Part shown: positions 1 to 10,619 of the stretch, piece by piece
Position numbering within the stretch: position 1 is the stretch's first letter
Layout of the letters: each line of letters begins with the position of its first letter
Assembly (NCBI GenBank): GCA_033961575.1
Contig: CM066733.1
Span: 137,194,421-137,258,420, forward strand
Reading direction: 5' to 3'
From: Aselliscus stoliczkanus
Lineage: Eukaryota; Chordata; Mammalia; Chiroptera; Hipposideridae
DNA: 64,000 nt
The notes under the pieces: generated by a model
Told to the model about the DNA's origin: nothing
The model's input: the letters and a program-made list of their open reading frames with translations, nothing else
The model's database searches: none
Translations under genes and position numbers: made by a program

Positions 1-260
1 AGTCCATACTTTATTCAAATTTAGTCAGTTTTCCTTAATATTCTTTCTCTGAGCCAGTATCTCATTCAGGATACCACATTACATCGAGTTATCCTGTCTC
101 CTTAGGCTACTCTTGTTTGTGACAGATTTTCAGACTTTCCTTATTCTGATGACCTTGATAGTTTCCAGATATTTAGTAAAATGCCCACAGTAAAAAATGT
201 TCTGAAGCTTCTCCCATGGTTAGAATAATGAGTTTTGGGTTGCATTACATTATAGTGTTT
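1..260 (-). repeat. probable old LINE-1 (L1ME-type) 3' region remnant
   Basis: The T-rich text resembles, from memory, the antisense 3' region of old L1ME elements (phrases such as the segment around 97-175 about 'cttaggctactcttg..gacagattttcagactttcctt'-like wording). It is heavily diverged, with no ORF and no tail visible because the window starts inside it. The subfamily cannot be named by eye, and it could instead be another ancient repeat. Confidence 0.35.
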
Positions 261-470
261 TGTTTGGCCTTAATGAAGTAATCACATTAAAGATGGTTGC
301 TTATAGCCAGGTTTCCTAAGAGATGGCCTTTAGGGAGAATAATCCTAGCAAAAGTGATCAGGAATTTCAGTTTATAAGTGCTTAATGGTGTTTTTGACCT
401 TTATAATATGAGGAAGTTTCTATACTCACATAAATATTGTATTAGTTCATATCAGGTTATTCAATACTCT

Positions 471-506
471 GTGTGTGTGTGCGTGTATGTGTGTGTGTGT
501 GTGTGT
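471..506. repeat. (GT)n microsatellite
   Basis: An imperfect run of GT dinucleotides with a few GC and AT interruptions. The short open frame across it is a low-complexity translation and not a gene. Confidence 0.9.
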
Positions 507-691
507 AGACAATTATCAAGAAAATTAACTCAATTCCTAACAAAGATATATAAAGTGGCTTTATATATAAGGTTACCATTCATCTTAATTTAAGGAGAAA
601 ATTCCCAATTTCTGGCTGCCATTCCATCGTCATGTTTAATAGCCTCTCCTCTTACTCTTAAAATTTTTGCAGATTGTATGATACATCATTT

Positions 692-1153
692 GGTCACAGG
701 TTTGTTTCTTGTTGTTTCTGTAACAAATCACCTCCAATTTAGTGAACTTTATACTTATTGTATATTTCTGGAGGATGTAAGTCAAAAATCAGGTGCATGG
801 GGCTAAAATCCTGATGGAGGCGGGCTGAGTTCTTTCTGAGAGCTCTAAAGGAAAGTCCATTGCCTTTTCCAGCTTCTAGCACTCTTGCCTTGTAGCACTC
901 TTCCAGTAGTGACATCACTCTGAACCCTGCTCTTTCATCACATTTCCTCGTCTGATTATGACCCTCTCACCTTCCTTTTATAGGTGAATACATTGAACCC
1001 ACAGAGATAATCCAGGGTCACTTTCCAGTTTCAAGTCATGTAACATAATCACATCTTTAAAGTCTCTTTTGCCATGTAAGGTACTCTATTCACAGGTTTC
1101 AGAAATTAGGGCATGGACAATTTGGGAGGCCTTTATTCTGCCTGTTATACAAC
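692..1153 (-). mobile_element. MLT1-type LTR (ERVL-MaLR), antisense
   Basis: Read on the plus strand, this opens with 'gtttctgtaacaaatcacc..aatttagtgaac' and contains 'ttctggaggatgtaagtc', 'tttctgagagctct', 'ataatccaggg' and 'aatcacatctttaaagtc'. It ends near 'tattctgcctgttatacaac'. This is the reverse complement of the usual MLT1 LTR order (start, splice-like middle, then 'ataaattt..gttttaagcca..gtggtaattgttacagc'). It is a solitary, strongly diverged LTR with no internal retroviral coding sequence. MaLR elements are non-autonomous and date from early placental mammals. Confidence 0.7.
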
Positions 1154-1860
1154 CTTGTAATAAAGAACAAGTAAAAGTGTTTTTTTGTTGTTATTTGTTT
1201 TGTTTTTTTAATTCAGTTTGAGCTGTGAAGAGTGAAGGTTTTGGGTGCAAAACTTAATACTGAGAATGCATTTAAGTGTACACCTTTCATCCATGCATTT
1301 CTACCATTCATCTGCTGTTAAGATACATGAAAAGGAATTATGGAAATGTATGATACTATTTAGTGGTAATCTGGGAAAAAGAAGAGAAGGCAATGTAGCA
1401 TGAATTTATGACCACATTTTATTAGACTAGGTTCTCCTGATATTGGTATGTGGTCCTGAGCAAAAGTATAGATCCAGTGAATTCATATAGCAAAATAATA
1501 AAAGGGTTCATATGACAAAACCATAAACTTTCTGAACTGAAATTTTTGAGAGTTTCAGGGTCTCAATCGCTTTATCAGTTTTCTGACTTACTAATTTTGA
1601 GACATAATAAAAAAGTGAGAAACATACATTCCCAAACTTTTATGCCTTCAGTGAGTCATTCCTTGGTGACAGCTTGGTGCATTTCCTTGGAATGGCTAAA
1701 TTGCACAGACATGGCAGTGTAGACAGCAGGTAGTTGCCAAACAGGGAATGCTTCCAAACATATAAGACTTTTAAACCAATAGCCAATTTCTAACAGACCA
1801 TGAAAGGTATTTCCAAAATGTAAGTCAAAATTTCCATGTACATTTTAAATAAAAAAGGAA
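1154..1860. other. unique sequence, nothing recognised
   Basis: There is no ORF above background, no known repeat by eye, and no splice-like arrangement with coding bias. It is AT-rich and carries short A runs only. Confidence 0.5.
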
Positions 1861-2059
1861 TTCAGAATCCTTCACAATTAGATCACTACTCGTCTGTGGG
1901 TGAAGTCTGCTTTGATCTGTCGTGGATTAAAGATGGCCACAGTACTTTCACATTTTTTTTAATGAGAGATGAGGTTGGAGTTCTCCCCTGAATTCACACT
2001 GCAGTAAATGTATAGAGTGCAGTAAAAATAATGCTACGCCAGTGTTTGCTCCTTAGATT

Positions 2060-2435
2060 TTAGGAGAGTGATTGCTTCTTTCTAATTAGTGTGATGGGCC
2101 ACTATGTAAAGATCTGCCTGACCTGAATAAGTACAATTTAGTGTTGAGACCATGTGAAGAAAGAAAGAGAGGGAGAGAGGGAGAGAGGAACAGAGGGACG
2201 TAGGGACAGAGAGAGAGATCTGACTAGGCCCCAGGTCTTCCTGTTGTCTTCAGCCATTCAAGCCACTGAGCCATGTTAGCCAGAGACAAGTATTTGCAGA
2301 GCAAAGACTGACTATCTTGGTTGAGTCCTGCTCAAATTCCTGACCCCAAATTTGTAAAAATAAGAACGATTGCTGTTTTATGATGCTAAATTTAGTGTGG
2401 TATGTTTCACAAGAATAGTTAATACACAAAGTGCC
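2060..2435 (+). mobile_element. probable MaLR/ERVL-type LTR remnant, sense
   Basis: The 3' part reads like the end of an old mammalian LTR: 'ttcagccattcaagccactgagcc', then a stretch about bad 'tgctcaaattcctgacccca', then 'attgctgttttatgatgctaaatttagtgtggtatgtttcac..aatagttaatac'. This parallels the common LTR ending of aataaatg, ttgttgttttaagccactaag, tggtttgtta and agcaatagataac. A GA-rich run (2157-2218) lies inside. The left boundary is uncertain and may reach about 1870. The family is not assigned. Confidence 0.45.
2157..2218 (+). repeat. GA-rich low-complexity tract
   Basis: A run of GAAAGAAAGAGAGGGAGAGAGG-type purine sequence with a few T and C interruptions, embedded in the LTR-like remnant. 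Confidence 0.8.
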
Positions 2436-3065
2436 TGTTTTTGTTTTAAGCAACTTAGGAGAATTCCCTATTAACTATTTATTTTCTGTCCATTCTTCTA
2501 AACATTTTTTTCTCCATTTTGCAGCTCCTCCAGTTGTCTCATGAGTGGTTTTCACTACCTGACTTGTCTCTTTCAAGTGATATTTTGTTTGGAATGTCTT
2601 CTTTATTCTTGATTCTGGATTTAACCCAGAATTTAAAACTGTGTTTTGTTTTATACTCCCTTTTAAATCCCAAAAGCTGACATTCCTACACATACACTGA
2701 CACCTAGATCCCAGATCTAACTGAGAATGTATAGACAACCACTGATATATTTGGGATACATTTTAATTTTATATTATGGCAATCTGCCCTAAAGAGCCAT
2801 TTTATAAAACCTACTCTTTTAAAGATTTCTTTAACATTTGTTTTAAAGAGTATATACTACATTTGTTTATTTAAATGAAAAAAAAAAACCTTTTGAATTT
2901 CTATTATTTTTAAAGTATCAAAGGACATAAAACTAACCATTACCAGCCACCTTTCTAATTAACCAGTGAAAAAAATGACAAAGAACTTGCTCTTATCAAA
3001 CATAAATTATACTGGCGAAAACCAGAAAACATACATGAAACAAAAAAAAAAAAATATAAAATATT
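2436..3065. other. unique sequence, nothing recognised
   Basis: AT-rich sequence with A runs at about 2878-2888 and 3041-3053. The 87-codon open frame on the minus strand (2475-2738) has no recognisable domain and no supporting signals. Confidence 0.45.
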
Positions 3066-3240
3066 TCAGGTTGTGCTGTCCTCCCTGGTAGCCACTGGCC
3101 ACTTGGGACTATTTAAATTTAATCTATGTTTAGAAAAATTAAACAGAATCAAAAGCTCAGTGCCCAGTCACAATAGCTACACTCTAAGTGCTCAATAGCC
3201 TAAGTTTGCAATGCCCATCCCATTACATAGTGAGGCATAT
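3066..3240. mobile_element. hAT-type non-autonomous DNA transposon remnant (MER class)
   Basis: The left part reads 'ttgtgctgtcc..tggtagccactggccac..gggactatttaaattt'. The right part reads 'cagtgcccagtcacaatagctac..ctaagtgctcaatagcc'. The two arms are partly inverted relative to each other, as in the short palindromic hAT MITE found throughout placental mammals whose arms read 'ctgtccaatatggtagccactagccacatgtggct'. The copy is diverged and the exact family name is not assigned. Confidence 0.6.
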
Positions 3241-3623
3241 AGGTCCTTTTCATCTTCACAGAAAGTTATATTGGCCGACATAGAAAATTAAAGCAAGGTA
3301 AGGCTAGGTGTTCATAATAATTTGAGAATTGAGAGAAGCAAAAATATTCTTTCATGTATTTTTTAGAGCATTATATGGATCTCTTGATTAAGGGTATCAC
3401 AGAGACCAGAACATTCAAGGGTTGATTAAGTTATCTTACAGTTAAAAGTAAGAAATGAATTTGTTTCCCTTAGCATTTATTAATGGCACAGTTTAGGATT
3501 TTGTTAAGATTTCTTTTGAAAATCCTTATATAATACAGAAAAAGCAATATATTAATGATGGTCTTCCCTACTTCTGTGGTATAAATTATATAAAATGTTT
3601 AAAGATACTATGGAAGAGGAATC

Positions 3624-3738
3624 TTTTTTTTTTTTTTTTTTTTTTGAGGGCAGTGTCACTGGCCCTCATATGTGGGGTCGAACCGGGGCCGCTGGCTTCC
3701 CAAGCCAGCGCTCAATCACCGCGCCACTTGGCGGGCCC
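3624..3738 (-). mobile_element. short tRNA-derived SINE (Pro-like anticodon arm), antisense
   Basis: The poly-T run marks the 3' tail of a minus-strand insertion. The SINE body on the minus strand has an A-box-like TGGCGCGGTGAT, an anticodon arm with stem CTGGC/GCCAG and loop TTGGGAA (anticodon GGG), and a B-box-like GGTTCGACCCC. It ends with a GAGGGCCAGTGACACTGCCCTC-type tail. The body is only about 90 bp, with no LINE-derived tail beyond poly-A. A target-site duplication GAGGAATC flanks it at 3616-3623 and 3739-3746. It is one of four copies of this family here. Confidence 0.9.
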
Positions 3739-3746
3739 GAGGAATC

Positions 3747-4639
3747 GTTTTTTGCATGTTTAGGACTGATTATAAAAAAGTGAGAATGTTATAGTGACAA
3801 GTAATACAATATCAAAGCCTAAGAGTTATCAATAATTTATCCAAATTTCAATTTCTAGGGGAAAACATAATTCATAAAAGAAGCTAGAATTTTAATTTAG
3901 AAAAGCGTTCTTCAACAAGATAAATCAAATTTATCTCTCTGGTTAATTTGATTTTAATTGGTTTTTACATATCATTTTCTGTCTTTGGTTTATCAAGAAG
4001 ATGTATACCTGTACTCAGTTATTTATGAAATCATTATTACCAGCATAGAAATATTTATAAATTATCATCATGTTATATTACCATTTAAATGTGTGTTAGG
4101 TGAAATGTTAATGGGGTGAAAAGGCTTACCACTGTGCCACTGAGTGAAATAAAAATGAATATAAAATGCTACATTCAAGATTAGAAAAAAACAAAAACAT
4201 CATTCATAAAATTTAATCTCTAATCCTATTCATGATAGAAACTCATAGCAAAATTGGAATAATAAGGAATTTCTTTATCGAGATAAAAATAGCTATAAAA
4301 TAACTCTCAAATTATTTATTTGATGTTAAATCAGAAATAACACAGTAGTAAATGTTCAGTTTTAAGACATTTATTCTCCCCATTATGAGAGAGGTCTTAG
4401 CTTTTATATTTACACAAGGGAAAAAAAATGAATTGTAACGATGAGAAAAAAGACAGGAACTATCGGTACTCACAAATAATATAATTTTCTTCACAGAAAT
4501 TTCAATGCAAAATGCCACTTAGATTTCTATACAATGACAAACGTGATTTTGAATATCCTATTTATGATACAAACGATATGAGTATTTATGAATAAAGGTA
4601 AAAAAAATAAGATGTATGCAAGCTTTATGGAAAATGTTT
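3747..4639. other. unique AT-rich sequence, nothing recognised
   Basis: There is no repeat I can name and no coding signal. The minus-strand 68-codon open frame at 4312-4518 is in random-looking AT-rich sequence. Confidence 0.45.
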
Positions 4640-4779
4640 TTTAAATAAATTGAAAGATTTTAAGAAAGCTCTAACTACATAAAAGAAACACACATTCTCA
4701 AGGATAGAAACTCAATTCATAAAGATACTTATTGTCTTCAAATTAATCTATAGAATCAATAGAATTCCAAATAAACAAG

Positions 4780-4782
<3 letters not shown>

Positions 4783-4846
<64 letters not shown>

Positions 4847-4856
4847 TCACACACAC
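4783..4856. repeat. (TA)n(CA)n compound microsatellite
   Basis: About 45 bases of TA repeat run into CA repeats with one CTCA interruption, inside the old L1. Confidence 0.95.
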
Positions 4857-4909
4857 AAATGAATAAGTAGATTTTAAAATGGAGGAGAGAAAAATTAAGA
4901 ATAGCTAAG

Positions 4910-4947
4910 GTGTACTCATTTCAGCAGCACATATACTAAAATTGGAA
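4910..4947 (+). pseudogene. RNU6 pseudogene: U6 snRNA retropseudogene, 3'-truncated and tailless
   Basis: Bases 4924-4947 match the conserved 5' region of spliceosomal U6 RNA over 24 consecutive positions (from GCAGCACA through AAATTGGAA). The preceding GTG..CTC..TTC is the U6 5' stem-loop with small changes. Similarity stops at about U6 nucleotide 38-40, so the ISL, the catalytic AGC triad region and the terminal U run are missing. It is flanked by AATAGCTAAG (4900-4909) and AATAGTTAAG (4946-4955), which read as a one-mismatch target-site duplication. There is no poly-A tail. No upstream Pol III PSE or TATA can be expected to work on it, so it is non-functional. Confidence 0.85.
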
Positions 4948-6269
4948 TAGTTAAGGCATCAGAAAAGAGAACAAGATTGAGGTGGGGGCATTTATATATG
5001 GAGACATATAAAATTCTAATAACTAAGAGGACCCTGTTTTCGTTCGGGGATAAATAGTGCAATAGAAAAGAATGGAGAGGATAAACAAGCTCACCTATTC
5101 AGAGATCTGATTGCAAATCAATAATATTGTCTATTAGTCAGAATATTTGAACATTTTAACAAATGATTTTGTGAATTATAGTAATCCACATTTTTAAAGA
5201 AGGAAATGTTATACCCATAATGAATAAAATTGAGCCCAGAAGAATATCAGAATAATATACAGAAGAATATCTGTATTCTCTCAGACAGGAATTTTTCAAA
5301 AGAGACACAAAAATATGTCTTAATATTGTTAATTACAATAAAATTAAGAAATTTATCAAAAGAATTGCAGAGTAAAAAGTAAGCCACACACTAGCAGAAG
5401 ATATTTACAATATATATAGCACAGAAAAATATATTATTTTCTGAACTATATAAATATTTCCTATAAACCAAGAAGAAAAAGACCTAACCATATAGAAAAA
5501 AAATTGGACAACAGAAATAGGATATATAGGCAGATATATTTCATTTTATTTCTTCACAGGAAAATGCAAATTAAACGCATAATGAGACATTATATTAAAG
5601 AACTAGATGGGCAAAATTAAAATAGACTGATGATACAAAATGTTGTCATGGATACACAATAGTAGGAACTCTAATAAACTGTTGGTGGGTTTGTAAATTA
5701 TTATAAGTACTCTGACAAAGCCATTTGAGAATATTTAATAAAAATAAAGTGCATAGATTGTAAGGCAAAATAATTTTATCCTTAGGTATATACTATAAAA
5801 CCCTTCATATGTGGTACAGAATACATGTATCTCCTACCTCTATAGAGTTTCTTTTGTTTAATATTTGAAAACTGAAAGCAATCTGAATATCAACAATATA
5901 GTGAACAAATATATTTTGATATACTCATACAATGGAATATTTCATATGAAAATAAATGAACTATAATTACACATATCAAAATAGATGTAGTCCAATAACA
6001 TAAATGGTGAAAAAACATGTCTAGGAGAGTATGCATAGTGTGATTTAATCTATATGATTTCAAGAGAAAAAAAAGGGAGTAATATATTTTTAGGGATAAG
6101 ACAGATAGATAATACCTATGTTTTCATTTAAAAAAAAAAAACACCTAATATTGAGAGGTAAATTCCACATTTGTTAGTAACTTTGCTTTCTCAGTAACTG
6201 GTACAATTCTTCCCGATTAGATAATTAAAAGTTATATGTTACATTTAAAAATAAAACTCATTTCCTTTA

Positions 6270-7325
6270 AAGCATCTGGGAAGTACCAAAATAATGAAGT
6301 TTCTTTGGACTGTGATATAAGACAGAAAGTGAATCCAGAGAGATAAGCCTTCACTTGGACACACTTTTTTTTTTTTTTTTAACTAAAGAAATATGCCATT
6401 TTCCAGGGAGATTTATGAGTGCTTTCACCAGCTTCATGGGGTTAGGGATCCATCAGGGATGTAGATCCTGATAATCGTTCTCTGCTTTGGGCTGTGAATC
6501 CTAAAGTGTTTCTCTCATGGAAAGGAAGGTAAACCAGAATAAAACAGCCCTACAAGCATCACACATTTGACTGCATCATCCTGGGGTGCCAGCACCTCAA
6601 AGCTTGAGGTGTAGAAAGCAAGAACTGCACAGAGACAGACTAAAATTATCTCTGGGAGGGAAACCATCATTCTAGTCTGACATTATTGAAACACATAATT
6701 TTGCAAACGCAATATCCAATAAACAATCAAAGATGGCATATAGTAGTATACAAATGAGAACCATTTTACAAAAGGACTTCAGGAGCAGAGGGGAAACAAT
6801 TGTGTTACCTAATGCAGGCATATAAAAGTAAAACATAAATTTTTATAATGAAAAATGACATTGCATACTTGGAAAATGTAAGGCACTCTAGAAGTGAAAA
6901 ATATGATCTAATTAGGAAACCAATGCTCATATTTGCTAAACAAAATTGAACAAACAATTGGTATCTGGAAGATAGAAAAGAGTTATTGAAAAGGAAGCTT
7001 TGAGAGGGGAAAAAAGATGAAAATACAGAAGAAAGTATAAAATATCTTTAACATACAGTAAGGAGTGACATACAATTTAACACACATTGCAGAGGATTGA
7101 AAAGAGAAGAAAGCAAAGATGGTATTTGAAGGAATGGTGGTTGAAATTGTTCTGAAGCTAGTGAAGGACATCAGATTCAAAAAACAACCCAAAATCCAAA
7201 GAAGGACAAAAATTATTGTACCATATCACATTGCATAGTGAAAACACAGAGAAAACTTTAAATTAGCTAATGAGAAAGCTAAGCTTCCTTTGGAACAAGC
7301 TAATTAGACCAATAGCTGACTTCTT
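6270..7325 (+). mobile_element. old L1/HAL1-like 5' (ORF1-side) fragment, sense
   Basis: The phrase order 'gcatcatcctggggtgccagcacctcaaagcttgaggtg' (about 6575-6613), 'caatcaaagatgg' and 'aaaaggacttcaggagcagaggggaaacaat' recalls the 5' half of HAL1/L1M elements upstream of and within ORF1. The frame is destroyed, and the open frames visible here run antisense. It continues after the L1 insert at 7326-7498 as the next old L1 piece. Distinguishing HAL1 from L1ME needs an alignment. Confidence 0.55.
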
Positions 7326-7498
7326 TTTTTTATTATTATTTATTTATTTATGTATTTATTTATTTATTTTTAATTAGCTTCAGGTATACAACACAGTGCA
7401 ATAGTTATACTCTTTATCCCTCAAAGTGACAACGCCCCCTCCCCCATTTGGCCACCCCACTCCTCCCCTCCATATCATATATATCTATTACACTTCCT
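7326..7498 (-). mobile_element. 5'-truncated LINE-1 tail (173 bp), antisense, with TSD
   Basis: This is the extreme 3' end of a relatively young L1: an A/T-rich tail of ATTTATTTATTT type, then 'aattagcttcaggtatacaacacagtgcaatagttatac', then a C-rich 'cccctcccccatttggccacccc'. The same 3' UTR end is seen at 19343 and 43345 (antisense) and at 46101 (sense). It is flanked by a perfect 10-bp duplication, CTGACTTCTT, at 7316-7325 and 7499-7508. It was inserted into an older L1. Confidence 0.92.
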
Positions 7499-7508
7499 CT
7501 GACTTCTT

Positions 7509-7880
7509 AACAGCAACAATGGAAACCAAAGACCAGGAAATAATATCTTCAGTTTGTGACAAACCATAATGAGGTACCCCTACAATCTCATTAAATAGCT
7601 AAATTTTAGAAGGTGAAGATATAGAATAAGAGGTACTCTCATACATAGCTTACGAGATTGTAAAATAGTACAACCATTTTGGAAAACAGTTTGGCAGTTC
7701 CTCATAAATTAAACATACAAGTCATTTCTCAGAATTAAACCTGGATTTCTCAGTGTTCCTGAAAAGAGCCCTAACATCTTGAGTTACAGAAATGTATATA
7801 ACATAAAATAAAAAACATGTATATGATTGTTTGCTTTCACACCTACTAGAAACATATTCACATACTGTAAGGATTAGTTG
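7509..7880 (+). mobile_element. old LINE-1 ORF2 3' fragment, sense
   Basis: It contains the L1 ORF2 phrase region 'tactctcatacatagcttacgagattgtaaaatagtacaaccattttggaaaacagtttggcag', followed by 'aaattaaacatacaagtcatttctcagaattaaa'. It is highly diverged and has no usable frame. Confidence 0.7.
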
Positions 7881-8340
7881 TAGCCATTTGTTTCCCTAAT
7901 GGCAGAACCAATTTATCTGATCCAAAGAACAATAAAAACATCTCTTATCTCCCCCAAGTGTGAAATTTTTACATCTAGGGATAGGCCCCTAGGTTAACTC
8001 TTGGCATGCTTCGAAGACTGTCATGGTATTCTCCTAGCTATTTATATTTCAAGAAAAACTGGGTTTCACATCTTGAAGATATCTCAGTGTTCTTAAACAT
8101 TGATACACTGGGGCTGTCTAGCCCTAGGAGAGATTTTATTTACACAACAAAGAATTGGAGTAATGAGAAGACCTTTTCAGGGGCAGAAGGATAGCTGCCT
8201 CTTTTCCTGCATATGAGAAAAATTACTTGTTTTCTCATCCTGTATCTATGGAGTATCAGGTCACTTGTATAGGATAAATTTCCATGGGTTCCCATCATGC
8301 TGACTCAGGGATAAGCCTAGAGTAACACAGGGAGTAGCAA
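7881..8340. other. unclassified non-coding sequence between two L1 pieces
   Basis: Base composition is slightly less AT-rich than the surroundings. A 62-codon open frame (8006-8194, plus) has no recognisable domain. It may be an LTR remnant or L1 3' UTR, but I cannot assign it. Confidence 0.35.
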
Positions 8341-8344
8341 CACA

Positions 8345-8661
8345 CTTATTAATCATTAAAAAAACTTAGTAATAAATCTTTGTCCTACTTAGGACAGTTC
8401 AGGTACCCAATGAGAATGAAATTTAAAAAAAAAAAAAACTTAAAGAACCCAATGCTCATATGACTCAAGGATTCTACTATAAGTATTTTCCCAAAATAAA
8501 TTAAAATGTATCTCACAAGGACTTCTAAATAATTATTCATAACAGCCTTATACATAATAGCCAACAACTTTAACAAACTAAATGTCTATCAGTAGGTGAA
8601 TGGATAAACAAATGATAGTATTATTTTATGATGGAATACTCATTATAAAAATGAATAAACA
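8345..8661 (+). mobile_element. old LINE-1 ORF2 3' fragment, sense (left part)
   Basis: It carries the L1 ORF2 3' phrases 'aaagaacccaatgctcatatgactcaagg', 'aacagccttatacataatagcc', 'gtctatcagtaggtgaatggataaacaaa' and 'tgatggaatactcattataaaaatgaataaac'. The element is split by the composite SINE and continues at about 9153. Confidence 0.8.
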
Positions 8662-9152
8662 GGGCCCACCAAATGGTTCAGTTGGTTAAGAGTTGGCTTA
8701 GAGCGCAAGCTCTGAGCAACAGGGCCACCAGTTCGATTCCCACATGGGCCAGTGAACACTGCACCCTAGCTGAGCTGTAACTGAGCTGCCAACAGGTGGC
8801 AGGATGGCTTAGCTGGTGTAACAACAAGATTGCCTGTTCAATGGAGGGCTACGCCCACCCTCAACTATTACTGAACTTGGCACCTTGAGCTGAGCTGCCG
8901 TCCGGATGGCTCAGTGGATAGAGCGTACACTCTTAACAAAAAGGCTGCCAGGTTCGACTCCCACATGGGATGGTGGCTACGCCCACCCGCAACTAAGATT
9001 GAACAGAGCACCTTGAGCTTAGAGGCCATGAGTTGCTGACGGGAAGCCAGATAGTGACTGGTGCCCTCCACAATGAAGACTGAAGAAGAACAACTTGGCT
9101 GGTCCCCTCCCCCAATTCCCCAATTTAAAAAAAATATATATTAAAAACAAAA
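8662..9152 (+). mobile_element. three-unit composite tRNA-derived SINE (VES/Rhin-like)
   Basis: Three tRNA-like units lie in tandem. Unit 1 has A-box-like TGGTTCAGTTGG (8674-8685) and B-box-like AGTTCGATTCC (8730-8740). Unit 2 has A-box-like TGGCTTAGCTGG (8805-8816) but a degenerate B box. Unit 3 has TGGCTCAGTGGA (8907-8918) and GGTTCGACTCC (8951-8961). Spacers carry the 'ctacgcccaccc' and 'caactaagattgaac' modules, and the 3' end reads 'ccctccacaatgaagactgaagaa' and a C-rich segment before A-rich sequence. Flanks AATGAATAAAC and AAAGAATACAC may be an imperfect TSD. It is inserted in an L1. Confidence 0.85.
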
Positions 9153-9480
9153 AGAATACACAAGAGATACACAGAATAATATGGATAGATATCATGAACA
9201 CTGAACTGTGCATAAGAAGCCAGATACAACCGGAGTATATTTTGTATAATTCCTTTAAAAATGTAATATACAGAGATAGAATCAGATATAAATACCTAGA
9301 GCCAGGAGTGGAAAGTGAGAATTCACTGGGGCACAGGAAAATTTATGGGGTGATAGACATGTTTATATCTTGATTGCAATGATAGTTACATGGATATACA
9401 GCCTAAGCAACATTCACTGTACTCTACAAATGGATACACTAGTTGTATGTAAATTTTACTTTAATATAGTTGATTTAAAA
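9153..9480 (+). mobile_element. old LINE-1 3' end, sense (right part)
   Basis: This resumes the L1 broken by the SINE. A segment about position 9210 reads 'aagccagatac', followed by 'gtataattccttta', 'ggggtgatagacatgtttatatcttgattgc' and 'gtaaattttactttaatatag', which matches the order of an old L1 3' UTR. Confidence 0.7.
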
Positions 9481-9544
9481 ATTCTGTAGGGGAAAATGTG
9501 CTAAGGTTCTTTCTATTCTGGGACAATAGTACTGCTTAACAGTA

Positions 9545-10515
9545 GCTTTTTTTGTTTGTTTTTACTAATAGATTTTCTATTTTACAAAGTTTTAGACTTA
9601 CAAAAAACATTGCACAGAAAGTACAGAGAGGTCCCCTCAACCTCTTCCCTACATCCTCCCCTGTTATAAACATCTTACATCAGTGTGGTACTTTGTTACA
9701 ACTGATGAACCAATATGGATCATTATTAACTAAAGTCCATAGTTTACATTAGGGCTCACTCTTTGTGTCTTATAGTTCTGTTTTCACAGAGGAATAATGT
9801 CATGCATTCATCATCACAGGAGCATACAGAATAACTTCACTGCCCTAAAACTCCACTGTGCTCTGTCTATTCATGTCTCCCTCCCTTCACCCAATCTCCT
9901 GGCAACCACTGCTCTTTCTGTTTTCTCTATAATTTAGCCTTACCAGAATGTCATATCGCTGGAATTACACAATATGTAGCCTTTTCAGACTGGTTTTATT
10001 TGGCAGTATGCAATTAAGTTTCTTTGATGTCTTTCCACGGCGACATAGATCATCAGCTCATTTCTTTCTAGTGCTGCCTAATATTCCATAGTCTGGACAT
10101 ATCCCTTTTGTTTACCCATTCACATAATAAAGGAAGCCTCGGATTTTTTTTCAAAGTTTTGTCAGTTACGAATAAAACTGCTCTTAACTTTCATGTGTGT
10201 AGGTTTTTGAGTGGAAGCAAGTTCTCATCTTATTTAAGTAAATACCAATGAACACAATTGTGGGATCATATGATAAGAGTGTGTTTAGTTTTGGGAAAAA
10301 ATGCCCAAGTGATTTCCAAAGTAGCTTTACCATTTTGGACTCCTACCAGCAACTAGTGAGGTGTTGTTTCACATCTCCACCAGAATTTGGTGTTGTCAGT
10401 GGGGTTTGGTCATTTTCATAGGTACATAGTCATATTTTATTGTTGTTTTAATTTTTGATTTCCTAATAATATATGATGCTGAACATCTTTTCATAGGCTT
10501 ATTTAATTTACACTC
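9545..10515 (-). mobile_element. old LINE-1 3' region, antisense
   Basis: On the plus strand this reads as the antisense of an L1 3' UTR and ORF2 end: 'caggaatacttaaat'-like left edge near 9560, 'ctcctggcaaccactgctctttctg', 'tatcgctggaattacacaatatgtagcctttt', 'gcctaatattccatag', 'tggactcctaccagcaactagtgagg' and 'tgaacatcttttcataggc'. It lies tail-to-tail against the sense L1 that ends at about 9480. Confidence 0.8.
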
Positions 10516-10619
10516 TGTATCTATTTTGTTATGGTGTAAAAACAGTAGGTTTTCATTATTCAATGTTGGAAGTTATAATTTCTAAGATAGTCAATAAAAT
10601 AACCAAAAAAATGCATAGT

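Larger units (their letters stand above)
4640..6125 (+). mobile_element. old LINE-1 fragment (ORF2 3' part), sense
   Basis: The text follows the ORF2 order of L1: a 'cttcaaattaatctatagaatcaat'-like stretch near 4736, a segment matching the codon region after 'aatagcta..gcaatc..gagaaaaaagaac' at 4900-4985, 'gcaaattaaac..ataatgagacat' near 5566, 'aactgttggtgggtttgtaaatta' near 5677, and the near-3' 'catacaatggaatatttcatatgaaaat' near 5925. All frames are broken. It hosts the TA/CA microsatellite and the U6 insertion. The subfamily is probably L1M, which is an inference. Confidence 0.75.

Noticed and set aside
3595..3783. 62-codon frame through the SINE
   Set aside because: Runs through the poly-T and the antisense SINE. 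The same Phe-rich start and GSVTGPHMW wording recurs at other SINE copies.
4910..5000. Functional U6 snRNA gene
   Set aside because: Similarity ends after about 38 nt. No catalytic core or terminal T run is present.
4910..6125. U6-L1 chimeric retrocopy made by template switching
   Set aside because: L1 text is continuous on both sides of the U6 piece and a short TSD brackets it, so a secondary insertion into L1 fits better.
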